Shown here piece by piece: positions 46,481 to 59,023 of a stretch of DNA of 64,000 bases. Every line of letters starts with the position of its first letter. The first letter of the stretch is position 1. The notes under the pieces are model-generated. The model was given only the letters and a program-made list of their open reading frames with translations. It did not search any database and had not been told where the DNA came from. This DNA comes from Opisthocomus hoazin (Eukaryota; Chordata; Aves; Opisthocomiformes; Opisthocomidae): the NCBI RefSeq assembly GCF_030867145.1, contig NC_134422.1:13526531-13590530 (forward strand). The letters are read 5' to 3'. Both the position numbers and the translations under genes were made by a program.

Positions 46481-49274
46481 GACAGTGGAGAAGAGCGAAC
46501 CAAGGAGGAGATGGGAGCCATCCTAGGAGACCTGGCTAACTGGGACCAGTAGCCTTTGTAGTACGTACTACTGGAGAGGGACCTCCTTTCTGCTAGAGCT
46601 TTGGCTTCAACTCGTTTTGGAGCGAGATGCATTTGTTGGGGACATGCAGTTTGACCAGAGGCAAAGAAGTGCTCTGTCAAATGTATTTTAAAACGCCACG
46701 AAGCAACGTATGAACCCTCCTTCAGTAAAAATTAGGCCAAATAAGATTTTTAAACTATTTGTATGAGAATACTTGCAGTGGCTCATAGCAGCATCAGGTA
46801 GCTAATATAAATCTCCTGTTCCACTGGCTGAGACTCTGGCCCCAGAGTGCCCCCAGAATAACACGAAAAGGTATTGTAAAACCGCTGGTTCCTGTCAACT
46901 GGTTAATGCTCTGGAGAGGGCGATTGATTTATGGGACCTGCTGCACTCAGCTAAAATGGTTGTTCAACATTATAAACCAGCAGCCTCGTCTCCCATGCAA
47001 AACAAATAAACGAAGAAATAAATTACACACTTCTCTCCACAACGGAGAGATGTTCTGGCAGCTGGGAATCTCTGGTGGGTGGCTGTGTGGTGCTGCAGGA
47101 GGGTCTGTGTGGGGGGCTCGGCGAGACACCCAGCAGCCGGGATGCGGGAGCAGAGGCCACGCTGTTCGGCTGGGATGCTTCTCGCTGCCCACCTCCTGGT
47201 CCTGGTCCCAGTCCCGGCTCCTGGCAGGCCCAGCCGCTGAGAGTCACTGCAGGGGCAGAGGTGGGAGCATCCCCGAGTCCGCCTGGTCCCCCGGCCAGGG
47301 TGCAGCGGGGCACACATCTCCTCTCAGCGAGGTGCCTTCCCAGACCCAACGGTTCTCACCCTGGTCATGAGCAAAGTTGTTCTAAAGGTGATGCTGAAAT
47401 AGAAGTTCAGATTCATGAGCATTTTTGCTGTTGAAAGGGGTGGGGTTTTAGCATTTCACCTCCCTTGTACTTTTTAAACTATTTAAAGTATGCCTGTGTG
47501 CTTTTTTAACCCTTTTGGAGAGTGGAGGACTGGGGCTAAAGCTCCTCTCTCTGTGGGAACCGGGCTGTCAGCAGCAGGAGCAGCGTGACCTATTTGTTGT
47601 AGAGGGTTTGCGAGCCCTGAGCACCGACTGAGCCTGCAAACAGCTCTCTCCAGGCAGACCAGAGGCACACTAGTTAGGTGCCTTTCTGGGTGCTTGACAC
47701 CCTTCACCAGTGGGTATAGTACAGGCAAAGCCCTCCTCACCAGACAGCTCAGAGTCCCTTGTTGGAAACTACGACAGTCTGGCCCATCAGCGTATTGGGA
47801 TCTGGTTTACTTTATCTGCCTGGAGAAGCCTGCATGCAGGGATAGATCAGATTAACATGGCTGATGAAAAACATCCTCCTCTTTATCCCCTCTGACAGCA
47901 GCAACCCTTCATCAACGATCTGAAGACAAAGTTTTCTCAGCCGCAAGTTTTCTGCCTTCGGGGTTCTTTTTTTCTCCAGTAGGAGTTTTCTATTTTTTCT
48001 TCAAGAAAAATGAAAACATTTTGATGGAAGATTTTTCAGCCATCCTTATGCATTAGACATGGTGACAGACAGACCTGGCACATCAACATCTGCTCCTTCT
48101 CACTGGATTAAATTTAATATCTGGTGTATGAGCGCTAACCCTCCCTCAGAACTCCGCTGGGGTCAGCTCAATGAAACACACCTGGCTCGGAGAGAAGAAA
48201 ATACCTCCTTTTCTGAGGATTTCCAAATCATTTTCCAGAGTGACCCTCTCATCATTTTATCCCCTCTTACAAAGCTAACTTCATAATGCCCTCCAATGAG
48301 GCTTTGGGGAGGACAGTGTTATAAATCGCAGCTCAGTGAATCTGCCACTCACTGCCGCTAATACATTGCATTTATCCTCACCGCCGCAGAGGCTGTGGCA
48401 GTGAGAGGAGGAGAGAAAGAGAAAAGTAATTACTTCCCGCTCAGCTTGTCACCAAATCCCTTCATCAGCCCTCTCACGTCTTTCTCAGCTGCGTTGGTGA
48501 CTCGCCACGCTCCGCCGTGCCAGGGCTGGATTCAGTGGCAGTGGTGTTAATGGGGGGTGAGGATGGGGAAGGGGTTGGGTACCGCAGGCACTGGGAGCCC
48601 CCTCGGAACCCAGCACACCCCAGACTGTGCTCCTTGTGTGCACCAAGTCCCATCAGCCCAAACAGCTGCTGCTTGGGTGCCATTACGATCCCCTAATCAC
48701 TTTGCGGGTTTATTTCAGATGGAAAGTCCTATCCCGAAAGCATCCCTAGTACGGAGTGAGGGAGAAGAGGAGGTGTCTTCTCCGGCTGTTTTTTTTTTTT
48801 AAATATCCTTCAAAGGTTACAGATGTGAGAGATCCCCATGTTAATGTCTCTCTCTTCTGGAGAGGACTCAAACTCCACATCCTCATTCAGCCATGTGGAT
48901 CAGCCAGACATTGAGTTAAAAGCAAAGATATTGAGTCATGAAAGTAACCCAAAATGAGGCCAAAGTGCATGTTGGTTTGGAGATTCCCAGGAGCAGAAGC
49001 ATCTTCCTGGGACCTGGAAATAGGTGGGATATCAGAAGCCCTTACCTGGGGCATGCACTAAATTGAAGACAAATATTTTGGCCAGCACCTGATGGGCCAT
49101 TTTACTGGTTTTCTTCGAGTCCTGAAAGGCTGAATAAAAGACCAACAGCAATGGTGATTTTCCTCTGGGGAGGTGGTGGATGTGGCGACCACTGGCGATA
49201 CATTGAAGGTGTCCTGCTTAACCATCCTGGCACTGCTGTTGCTGAGGTGTCATGCACTGAAACCAACGTGCCAT

Positions 49275-49337
49275 GTGATAGATTTGATGCACTTCACGCT
49301 GAAATTGATGCATCACCTTTGGAATCAAATTTATCAC
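49275..49337. repeat. Short inverted repeat
   Basis: GTGATAGATTTGAT (49275-49288) is matched by ATCAAATTTATCAC (49324-49337) on the opposite strand with one mismatch in 14, around a 35-base loop. It could be a chance hairpin or the remnant of a small DNA transposon. No target-site duplication was found. Confidence 0.4.
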
Positions 49338-52300
49338 CTCTTCCGTCACACTCCATATACTGAATCAGAGTCACCACCTACTGAATTAAAAACTTCACAT
49401 GCAGTTCACATCACATCATAAATCAGGCCAAAATGGAATTAAATGCATTGTATGCTAAGAACTCATTCATCACCCCATAAATTAAACATGGGACAAGCCT
49501 CTTGTCTGGATGTGCCCAGACATAGCCTGTGGAGTCCGCTGGGGAAAACATCACACCACTAAAGTCACTGAGGGCTTGGCCATTCATTTCAGTTAATTTT
49601 TTTCAATGTCAGGATCTGCTGTGTACCAGGCCCAGCTCTGTCCTGGACCAGCCCAAAACTTAGGTGCCCAGAAGCTTCTGCTGTTGGTGACTCTCCTGTT
49701 GAACCATCCACTCCCCACTTGGAGGTTTAGGCAGGAGCCTAGAGGACAGAAGGAAATTGGACCCCAGCCCTCCTCCTCCAAGGGGGAACAGCAGCATGAG
49801 GCCGAGAGGGCTTTGCCCCCCTCGCTGGCAGCTGGCACACAACATTGCACACACGCAGCACCTCTCTTCTTCAAAGGACCGTGTGCCACAATGAGCAGGC
49901 TCAGAGTCCCAACATCCTTGCTGCTGGAGGGAAGCATCCTTCTCCTAAGCCCTTGGCAGGGCTGCAGAGGGCTGGGCTCGGCTGCGGGGGCTGCTGGGCG
50001 CCTGACACCCCTTTCGCAGCCTCTGGACTTCAAGGCAACAGGAGAAAAAAATCCCTCAGGGATCCACGTGGTGCCAGAGCATCTGAGACAGTTCCGCCCT
50101 CGGCAGCAGACATTGTTAGTCCTGCATGACAGATGGGAAACAGGAGCACAGAGCAACGGGTACCGGCTGCTCGAGGCCAAAGCTAGAGACTGGGGCAAAG
50201 ATATGGCTTCAGAAATTCTTATCTAAAACGAGGATACTATTTTCTTCTTTTTCTAACTATGTTAATTTTGGCTTTTCTGACGCCGCCTCCTTGTGTGCTC
50301 TCACAGCCCACGAGCCCTCTGCCCTGTCCCCGTTCCCCAGAGAAAGGTGGGACAAAATTCCAGCTCGTCTGAAATGTGATGCAGTCAGATACATCCTTGG
50401 ATCCAATCCACAGTATTTTCATTTATTTTCCTATTCATCTGGTCCTCCCAAAATTGCTCAGGAGCAATTACAGCCTGTCAGCTAGAAGCTGATGCAACTT
50501 CTCCTTAATTAGCCCAGCAGCCAATAAAGATCTCATTCATCAGTATCTCATGGAAGGTGTGGTTTGGGGGAGATTTGTCATTACTTCCCCACATCCATAT
50601 GGCTGCGGAGCATCTATCAGTGATCTGGTCACATGCATGGACTCGTGCACATCTGAGGAGACCGACCAGCTGGGAGACATCTGTCTGGAAAGCAGTTACA
50701 GGAGGAAAGAGTGCAAGACTGTCCCAGATGCTCTGGTAGCAAGTCCCATTGGTAACTCAGTGTCCAGACCCTGGCCAACCTGGGCAGCAAGTGACCCTGG
50801 TGGGATGAGCAATTTTGGAAGGCTTTTCCTCTTCTGACCCAATTTGCTGCCCTTCCCAGCAACCGGAAAGGGCAGAGATGTGTAAGGAGGTCCAAAAGCC
50901 AGCAGGATGAATTGGGGGAGGCCTGAAGAAGTGTGGGGTTTGCCCCATACCTGTTGCCTTCGCTCTGGGAGGAGGAGAAGAGCCCCTGTCACTGCACTGC
51001 CACACTGAGAATAAACATGTTAGAGATGGCAAAGCAGGAGAGGGGAAATTAGTACCCAGACTGATGGATCCCAGCAAAGTTTTGCGCTGTTCAACATGCC
51101 AGAAAAAGTCTTTGGAGTGACACCCTCTGGGCCTGAAAGCTTCTCCTTAAATTGACTTTCAGGGTATCAAAGGCTTGTCTAACCTTCCTCTGCCAGACCA
51201 TCTAAGCAGGACACATTTGGCTTGGGCTTTTCCCAGAGGCTGGGCAGGGGACCAGGAGGATGCAGGGGGAATAAAAATATGTACCCAGTCAGTCTCTGTG
51301 CTGGCCTCGTGTCATGAAAAGGGGGTTTCACCAGGTCCGACCTGCAGGACTGGCTCCCTGCAAGAATCGCTTGCCAGCACTGTTTGCAGCCTCACCATCA
51401 CAATTCTTTCAACAAAAAAAATTAATCAGTTGTCACAGGATAGTTCATAGATTACAAACATGCGTGATAATATCTTCATAATTAATGATTATGAGAAAGC
51501 AGCTTAATAGTTTTGTTCCTTGTGGCTGGTTTGATTTGTAATACATGGCAGTTGGTGTAAGCAAAGCAGTTCACCCTTGGTGTGTCCAGCTGGTAGTGCC
51601 ACTTCATGAACTTGCATGCAAGGCTGTTTTTTCTCAAATCCTTAACCCCCAACAGCAGAAGAGGGCTGCAAATGCAACCTCATCGACAGCTGTATTCCCA
51701 AGCTGGGAGATGCTTGGGGACCGACTGACGGGCAGTTTCTCGCTGCTGCCCTGCACATCTGCAAGTTGCTGTGGCCAGCAAATCCCCCCTGGCATTCGCA
51801 GAGCAAGTGCCCGTGCCCAGCTCAGGGCATCAGTGCCCTGAGCCACCCAGCTCCGCGGTAGTTATTATCAGGAATGTCATAGCTGGCATATTACTGTGAT
51901 TGATGCCACACCAATCAACTGGAGAAGTGTTAAGCAAGCCTTAAAATGAAGTGAGATGAAGACTTAAATACCAGGCAAAAATGTCCATATAATTGGGATT
52001 GTTCCAGGAATGAAAACACATGTGCAGACATGCTGAAATACACAGCTGTGCCCCTCTCCCCACTGCTCCACACTGACCACCACTATTTCCAAGGGAAGTG
52101 AGTAACGAGTGCTTACATTGCAAATGGGGATAGGCAATTAGCAGAGGGCACACATACAAACTGCTTTCAGCATGAGTCTGTGGTTTTACTGCTTATCAAA
52201 TAAAAAATAATGAAGAAACACTCTCTCTATTAACACATTATTTCAAGCCAAGCTGTGGTGCTTGCCTGCTTTTATTCTGTTCCATCATGTTTTGTTTGAT

Positions 52301-55300
52301 TTGGCTTATTTTTGCTTAAGACCAATGTGATACACTACACTCAGTGTTGCCAACTTTAGTCATTTTTGCTGGTGTGACTTTTGGTATTTCAGAACTCCTC
52401 TTTTAAGGAGAGTCTCACATTTTCTTGCATTAAACCAAAAAATTTGTTGCCAGGTCAGTTGTGGAGAAACATGTGCAGCATCCAGCTTCCCAAGCCCAAA
52501 AGGCAAACAAAAAAAATACCAACCCTAAAATGTGTTATCTTTTAATCATCTGTGATTTTCAAACACTATTCCCTTGGGGAACCCAACTCACAGATTTTCT
52601 GCTCACAAAAGGTGGCTTTACTTGAGAACAAATTCACTTCTCATCTCCAAAGCCTGGCTCACACACTAGTGAATTCCTGTATTGTGTATGCAAAGCCTGA
52701 GGTCAGAAACTGCAGGGCAGAAATGGCCCAGTGCCCAGCACGTGCTCCGAAGGGGGTGCTTCATGCTTTCCTTCAGTCTCTATTCTGGTGCTGTGTTTTC
52801 TCCCAGAAGATGCCCCTGACCACCCTGGGGGATGCGTCAGGCTTTCCCATGGGGTGCAGCGCCCTCCTTGCTTCACCTGCAGCCACCTACACCAGAAACC
52901 ACCTTCCCAGGCAGGTGCAGGCACCTCAGCCCTTCCCGTACCCTCTACCCTGTGCCCTGTCCTGGAGCAGGTGGAGAGGAAGCTGCTGCAGAGCACAGAT
53001 GTGTTTTACCAGTCTCAGAGCTTGGACTGAATGTTTCCCAATGCCACCTCTAGTGCTTTACCAAGGGCCAAATCCAGCATGTCCTTCTGGATCTCTCTTT
53101 TCTAGGGAGGCTCAGGGTGGTCCTCTTGCTCCCATGCTTGTGCTCAGAGAGGTCCTGTCTCTTAAAGCACTTACAGTCTGAACAGACCTAGCAAGCTCAG
53201 GCTTGGGAGAGAAAAACAGCTCCTTTTGCCAGCCATTCACATTAAGCTTCTATATTTAATATAACTACATAAACTAAGAAATTAATAACAGGTCTAAGCA
53301 CTTTACCAGGCAAATCCAATTTCTGCTTAGGAAAATTGAAGGGAATAAAGCTAAAAAATTTGCTTTAAGGATGAGATTTAATTCAAAGTGCCAGTGCTAG
53401 TCCTCCTACCGCACTTGTAGGTTTAGAGAATAAACCTGCTAGCAAACAATTGTCTTACATAAGATAGTCATTAATCCTGAATTCAGCTGTCAAAAAGACT
53501 GAGATTGCAAACTAACAGGGGAGAAAGGAAAACCTGGTAATTTGTTTATTAAATATCTGAAAACTGTCATATCAATAATAGATAATAAGAAAATTTTGGC
53601 CCTCCAGAGCTGACGCATAACATAAAGCTTTGCTGTATGGCACCTAAACTATTATCAATAGCACATTTATTATTATAATAGATGAAAAACAAGCTGCCTG
53701 GCTGAAAAACAAGATCAATTTGAGCTCAAGCTATCTGGACGTATTCTAAAGGTTGTAATTAAAATGCATCCTGAATGTTCCGTAAAAAAAAAAAAAACAA
53801 AGAGAGAAGAATAGCCCTACTACAATTACATATGCCATCCAGCTCTGACTCAGGACCCTGAGAGAAAAAAACAGGCAAAATTGTATTTGTCCAGCCAGAC
53901 ATTTCTCATCTTCAGGGCTTTATGCCGAGCCTAAGCTAACAGACCTTTTCCTACTGGGTCAGGATCCAGCCCCAGGCTCGAGAATTTGATGCGGGGAGTC
54001 AGCCTAGATTGCACTGAGCTCCCTGTGCAGGTCAGGATTTGATTAGAGTTCAGCAAAGAACTGAGCTCTGTCTTGCTGCAAAGACAACTGTAGCTTATGG
54101 GAAAAAACCCAAGCAACTGCAGAAAGAGATAAAGCAGCCACCTGCATGAAAGGTTTCGCTCCCGGAGCAAGCGCCTTGGGGACAGAAATGGTCAGAGTGA
54201 TATTTCCCACCCCCCAGTGTTATCACGCACATCAAAACCTGCAGGAGACAAACCTGACTCTTGCCTCCCTTAGCAATTAAAGGCTCGCAGACACTTCCCA
54301 GGAGCTGCCTGCCACCTTGCAGACTTGGGCTCTTCTTTTGTTCTGATAAAGTGACTACTGAGTTATAGCAATCTCCCAGTAGCTCTCTAAATAATTGCAT
54401 TCTCTCATGTCTTTTAATCATAAGCCCCACGAGACTTATAATACCACATGTGCAATCCAAATTGGCCCATCAGCCTAGTTTATTAAAGGGACCTAATTTA
54501 ATCACAGTCTTTGATGGAGAGAGGAGCGGTCAAAATCTGCCCTAATGATTTGCTAAGTTTACTTAGCTTGCAGATCTGTGGCATGAAGGGCACTTGGACT
54601 CCAAGCACAGCATTGATAATGGGAAGCCATGACAAGAAAGACAAAATTGGCAAGAGCTTGGCAGTGTCAATCAAGAGAAACCACAGCAGAAACCTGGAAG
54701 AACAGTGGAGACTGAAAAGACAAAATAAACCCCATAGGGGTGTCACCACAAGTAACATCATGAGACTGGTCAAATAAATTGTTAGAGGCAATGGCTCCCT
54801 TGGAGTGAATATCACCACTGCGAGAGACCCACCCAGGAGAGGACTGGAGCAGGTGAATCCAAGCCAGGAAATGCAGAGCCGGAGGAAAGCAGGAGCAAAG
54901 CGTTGGGGATGCGGAGCTGCTCTGACCTGGCTGCATCCCGTCCCAGCCAGAGCAGGATGGCATGGGAGCACACCTTTAAGTGGAGAAGTGTCTGCTTTTC
55001 TTCTAACAAGCTGAAAAAGGGCTCAAAACTTTTATAACTGAGCAGGCTGCATCTATTAAAACCACTGGGATGACTTCTTTGCTCCTGCTCAGCCTAGCAG
55101 ATCAGTGGGACCCAGCAGGTGTAATACAGCGACACCAGCTAAGAAATGCTGAGCAGACAGAAGTGAAAACCCAAAGGAAGGAGCCCACATCCCTGGCTTC
55201 AAAGGATGCTGAACAGTGAACAGCATTAGGACAAAAGGTACCAAAAATAATTTTGTTTTATGGAAAAGCTAAAAAGCCCAACCTTCTCCCGAAAAGTGAG

Positions 55301-58300
55301 GGTTAACAGGAGAAGACTGGAGCAGTGTTTCACTCCATAGCTGTAAGTGACGGATGTGAACACAGCAAAAAAAACACAAAAAAAGAACTTTACTAGACAA
55401 AAAAACCTGGTTCTGAAGCACTCAACAGCTTTTAATAGTTTGCCGCTCAAACAGAAGAGGGAACTCAGAGCCTGCATTACAGAAGCTTGAGGAGTGCTGT
55501 GGGCTGTGAGAAATGAAGCACAAGCCCTTTGGTTTTAACCAGCATGTACAAAAGGATGGTGCAAAGAAGGGCCAAAGAAGTCCTCCAGCAGGGATGGAAA
55601 GGACCATACTGGCACTGTTAGCACAGAGGGATTCTTCATGGCACTATCAAAGTTTCGGTAGGAGATGGATGGACCATCTGCCTGCAAACAGGCAAGGCCA
55701 TTTATTTATTTTATACAGAGAGTGCAGATGCTCAGGACAACCTTTGGGGGGAGGGGGGGAAGGAAAGGAAAACAGAGACATTAGCTCCAAAAGTAAAGCT
55801 ACAACCAGCAGACAGCAAAGGGTGTAATGCAAATATTACTCAGGCTGGCTAATCCCCACAAAGGGAGTGGCTGGTTAAAAACATGTCAAATCCTTGGTCT
55901 CAGGAGGGATGTGCTCTGTGGAGGAGTGGGGCACCTGAATTTGGGAAGAGCTTCCAGGAAGGTACTCGTGGGTGGGCAGAGTGGGAGAGCCCTGACCTCC
56001 TTTTACTCCAAGGCAGTGACAAGATGGGAGGACTGCGCAGCTCCCTTGGCCAGCCCTGAAATAACAGGGCACCAAATGACACTGGCTGTGAATGAGAAAG
56101 GAGCGGGGGAAAGCAAATTAAAAAAACTCTCTGGAAAGAGGGAACTTTCTTCTCTTTGCTCTGCAGATTTTGGGCTGTATAAAGGGTCAGGGAGCAAAGC
56201 TGGAGCTGACAGACCACTAATGGCACACTGGTGGGTTGGCCAGTGCTGGGACCTGGGAGCTGCAGCCCTCAGAGAGGCACCCGAGCATCCGCACAGGGCA
56301 CAGCAGGAGCTGAACTGCATGGCCTCGCATGCGGGGAGCCACCGTGATTGACAGCAGCTTGCCTTTTTGAAAGGCAGCAGCTCCTGGCACGTGCTGAATT
56401 CCTGCTGGCCTGTTTCACCTCTAACTTGAGCAGCAAAAATCTATATTGGCACAGCACCTTTGAGAGGTTTCTGTCTTTGGTGAGGACAGCATGAAGGCCT
56501 ACTTGGAGAGTGTTTTGATGCATAGGCTAAACAGAGAAAGAGCCTGAACAAAGGCTCCAAGCAGATTTGGGTGGAGTCAGAGCTCAAAGCAACCAAATTC
56601 ATCTCTACTTGAAGAAAATTCCTTTGCAGGGGGGCACATAACACAACGAGGTCTGGGAGATGCTGGTTATCTGAGACCTGGTCACTGGGACTGGACAAGT
56701 ATACAAAGAAGGAGCAGAAAATGCCCCGCCACGGGCGAACAGCACCACAGTAATAACACAGGTCTCTCAGCAAAACATTGGCAACGGCTTTTAAAACATC
56801 CCGATCAAGCCTGGGAAGGCCACAGAGCCAGCCTCACCGACACCAGCAGTCCATGTGCCAATGCAGCTGGCAGAGGAGCCAGCCCCATTTCACCAGCTGC
56901 CGCGTCCACGCTGATAGGAGATCTGTGGTTGCAGATGTAGCCCACTGACCACAGACTAGTGCTGCGATGAACGCAGTCTGAGTGACTTTCTCCTACTTCT
57001 CTGCAAGAGAAAGACTCGCAGACTGACTGGTGGGGGACGGCTCCAGAGCCATAAATAATGTATTAACAAGGGCCATGGGCAGGAAAAACGGACCTCCCAT
57101 GGCTGGTAACAGTAGCGTTTTGGCCCAGGAGTCCCTGCAGCTTGACATGGCACAACACAAGGGCTGACTGTGGGCAGCTAACTGGGCACAGGATGGATCG
57201 GAGGGACACATGGAGATGCTAGGTTGCCCCAGTGCTTCTGAACTGACTTGCCTACAGAAGACGAACCGGGCCATATGAGGCTGTGACAAGAAGCCAGACA
57301 CAAAGCAAGCCAGGGCAGATGCCCTCTTACCACCCAGATATTTGGCTCTGCGCGATTTCTGCCCAGACATAGCAGTCCCGTAGGTGGGAAGATTTTCTGG
57401 CTGCAGGGAAGTGGTCAGCAATACCCAGCACAACCCCCAAGAAGACACGCAGCTGCTGGCAGCAGAGAGGAGGAATAAACAAGGTCCTGAGGGCTAGCAA
57501 AATCATAGAGGAGAAGTGTCGAGTGACTTCTGGGGAGGGGAGACCAGCATGTGGGACTGAGGGGGCTGACTGCTAGCAAAGGGAGTCATTTGGAGCTAAC
57601 TTGGGAACCTGCAACAAGAGGAAAACCAAGCTGCAGCTTGGGAAGGGTACACGTCTTCCACAAGTCAGTTCAGCTTCTTTTCCTTACACACATGGGTAGA
57701 TTCAACAGGACAGGCCAAGCAGACTGAGTAACATATGCAGTGACAAAAAATAATCTAAAAAGTGATGTTTGCTTGATTTTTGTGTCTTCAGCTTGGCTTC
57801 CAGTTGCCACGCTTCTGGATTCCAACTGCAGCTTGTCATTGCTCCAATGGAATTACTACATTCTGGTTTAGGTTTTTACTTTCTGTAAGCATACTAAAAT
57901 TTTAATTAAGCACTAAACCACTGTATTATCTGGGGTTTTTTTTGAAAGTTTTGCTACTTATCTGGTTGATTACAGTTCTGTCAGGTCCTTAGTTTTGGCC
58001 TAAATTTAGACCAATTGTGACTGAGCCTTGCAGGATAACTGCTAGAACTATTCATTAAAAATGAAGGTATCAGAGTTGATCAGCCAACAGTGGGAGCCTG
58101 CAGTGCAGCTGCTCTGAATCCTGGCAATCTTCTGATCTACAGGTACTAGAGGCAGGTTACTGCTGATCTGCAAGTAAAACACAGCATGGAAAGACCTTGA
58201 GAAGATGCAGCAGCTCCTTGATTCAAAGCTCACTACGAAATAACTTGTTTTGTTCCTTGTTGACCACCTGAGATGGAGAGGAAGGAGGGATTTTAAGCAA

Positions 58301-59005
58301 AGCAATTATTTTACTTCATGCAATTTCTGAATTGCAGTGTGAGCCCTTCTCAAGCCAAAATGTTTAATAGTGTTCCCCATATTTCTCTTTCTGGGAAGCA
58401 CTTTTCAAGAGATGAATGAGGGTCCCTGCTTTACGAAGCATGTGGGCAGCTCCAGTTCGGAAGCAACACCACAGTTCATGCTTAGCCAGCTTCACTGGGG
58501 ATTTTTTTTTTTCCAAATTGCTGGAGAAATCCAAAGGCCCCACAACATCAACTTGCATATGACAGGTTTATCGCACGTGTTGATATGAAAGACTAGAGTA
58601 AACCCAGCTATCAATATGCAAAACCCTGGCCAAATCTGTCAACATCTGGGACCAGAAACATCTCCAAAATGCTATTTTAAAATTATATCACAGTAACAAA
58701 TGTAGTGATAATGAAATGCAGAGTCTGGTACTACCCAAAATTCAGCAACTGTGGTATTTGTCATGGAGTTGAACTCCCAGGTTTAAACTGCTGGTGCTAG
58801 AAAGTGTTTCATGTAGCTAGGCAAAGATATTCACAATGAAGAGAGTATTCCTCTGCGTGTGACCCTGGCTAAAACTGCCTGTTAACCACCCCTAACCGTA
58901 CCTCTCCCTCCTGTGCTACACCTTCACCTGTTTTTTCTGTCCCCAGGGGAAGCCAAGGTGTTGGCTGTCATGGATGGTGGGGGTATCACCAGGAGCACAG
59001 CTGCC

Positions 59006-59023
59006 GCCTCCTCCTCCTCCTCC
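59006..59023. repeat. (CCT)n microsatellite
   Basis: About six CCT units. The Ser- and Pro-rich peptides in overlapping frames result from it. Confidence 0.8.

Noticed and set aside
46273..46680. Repeat-peptide frames (WMDG and SIHP repeats)
   Set aside because: They are produced by the GGGA/GGAT microsatellite.
50120..50170. Possible reverse MIR core (GACAGATGGGAAACAGGAGC)
   Set aside because: Only one block matches; the expected downstream CACACAG and CCAGG blocks are missing.
49593..50226. Pair of ~200-codon frames on opposite strands
   Set aside because: They are mutual shadows in the same DNA. Neither has conserved motifs, so both are most likely chance.
52552..53181. 209-codon plus-strand frame
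   Set aside because: No homology recognised and low-complexity composition. No exon partners found.
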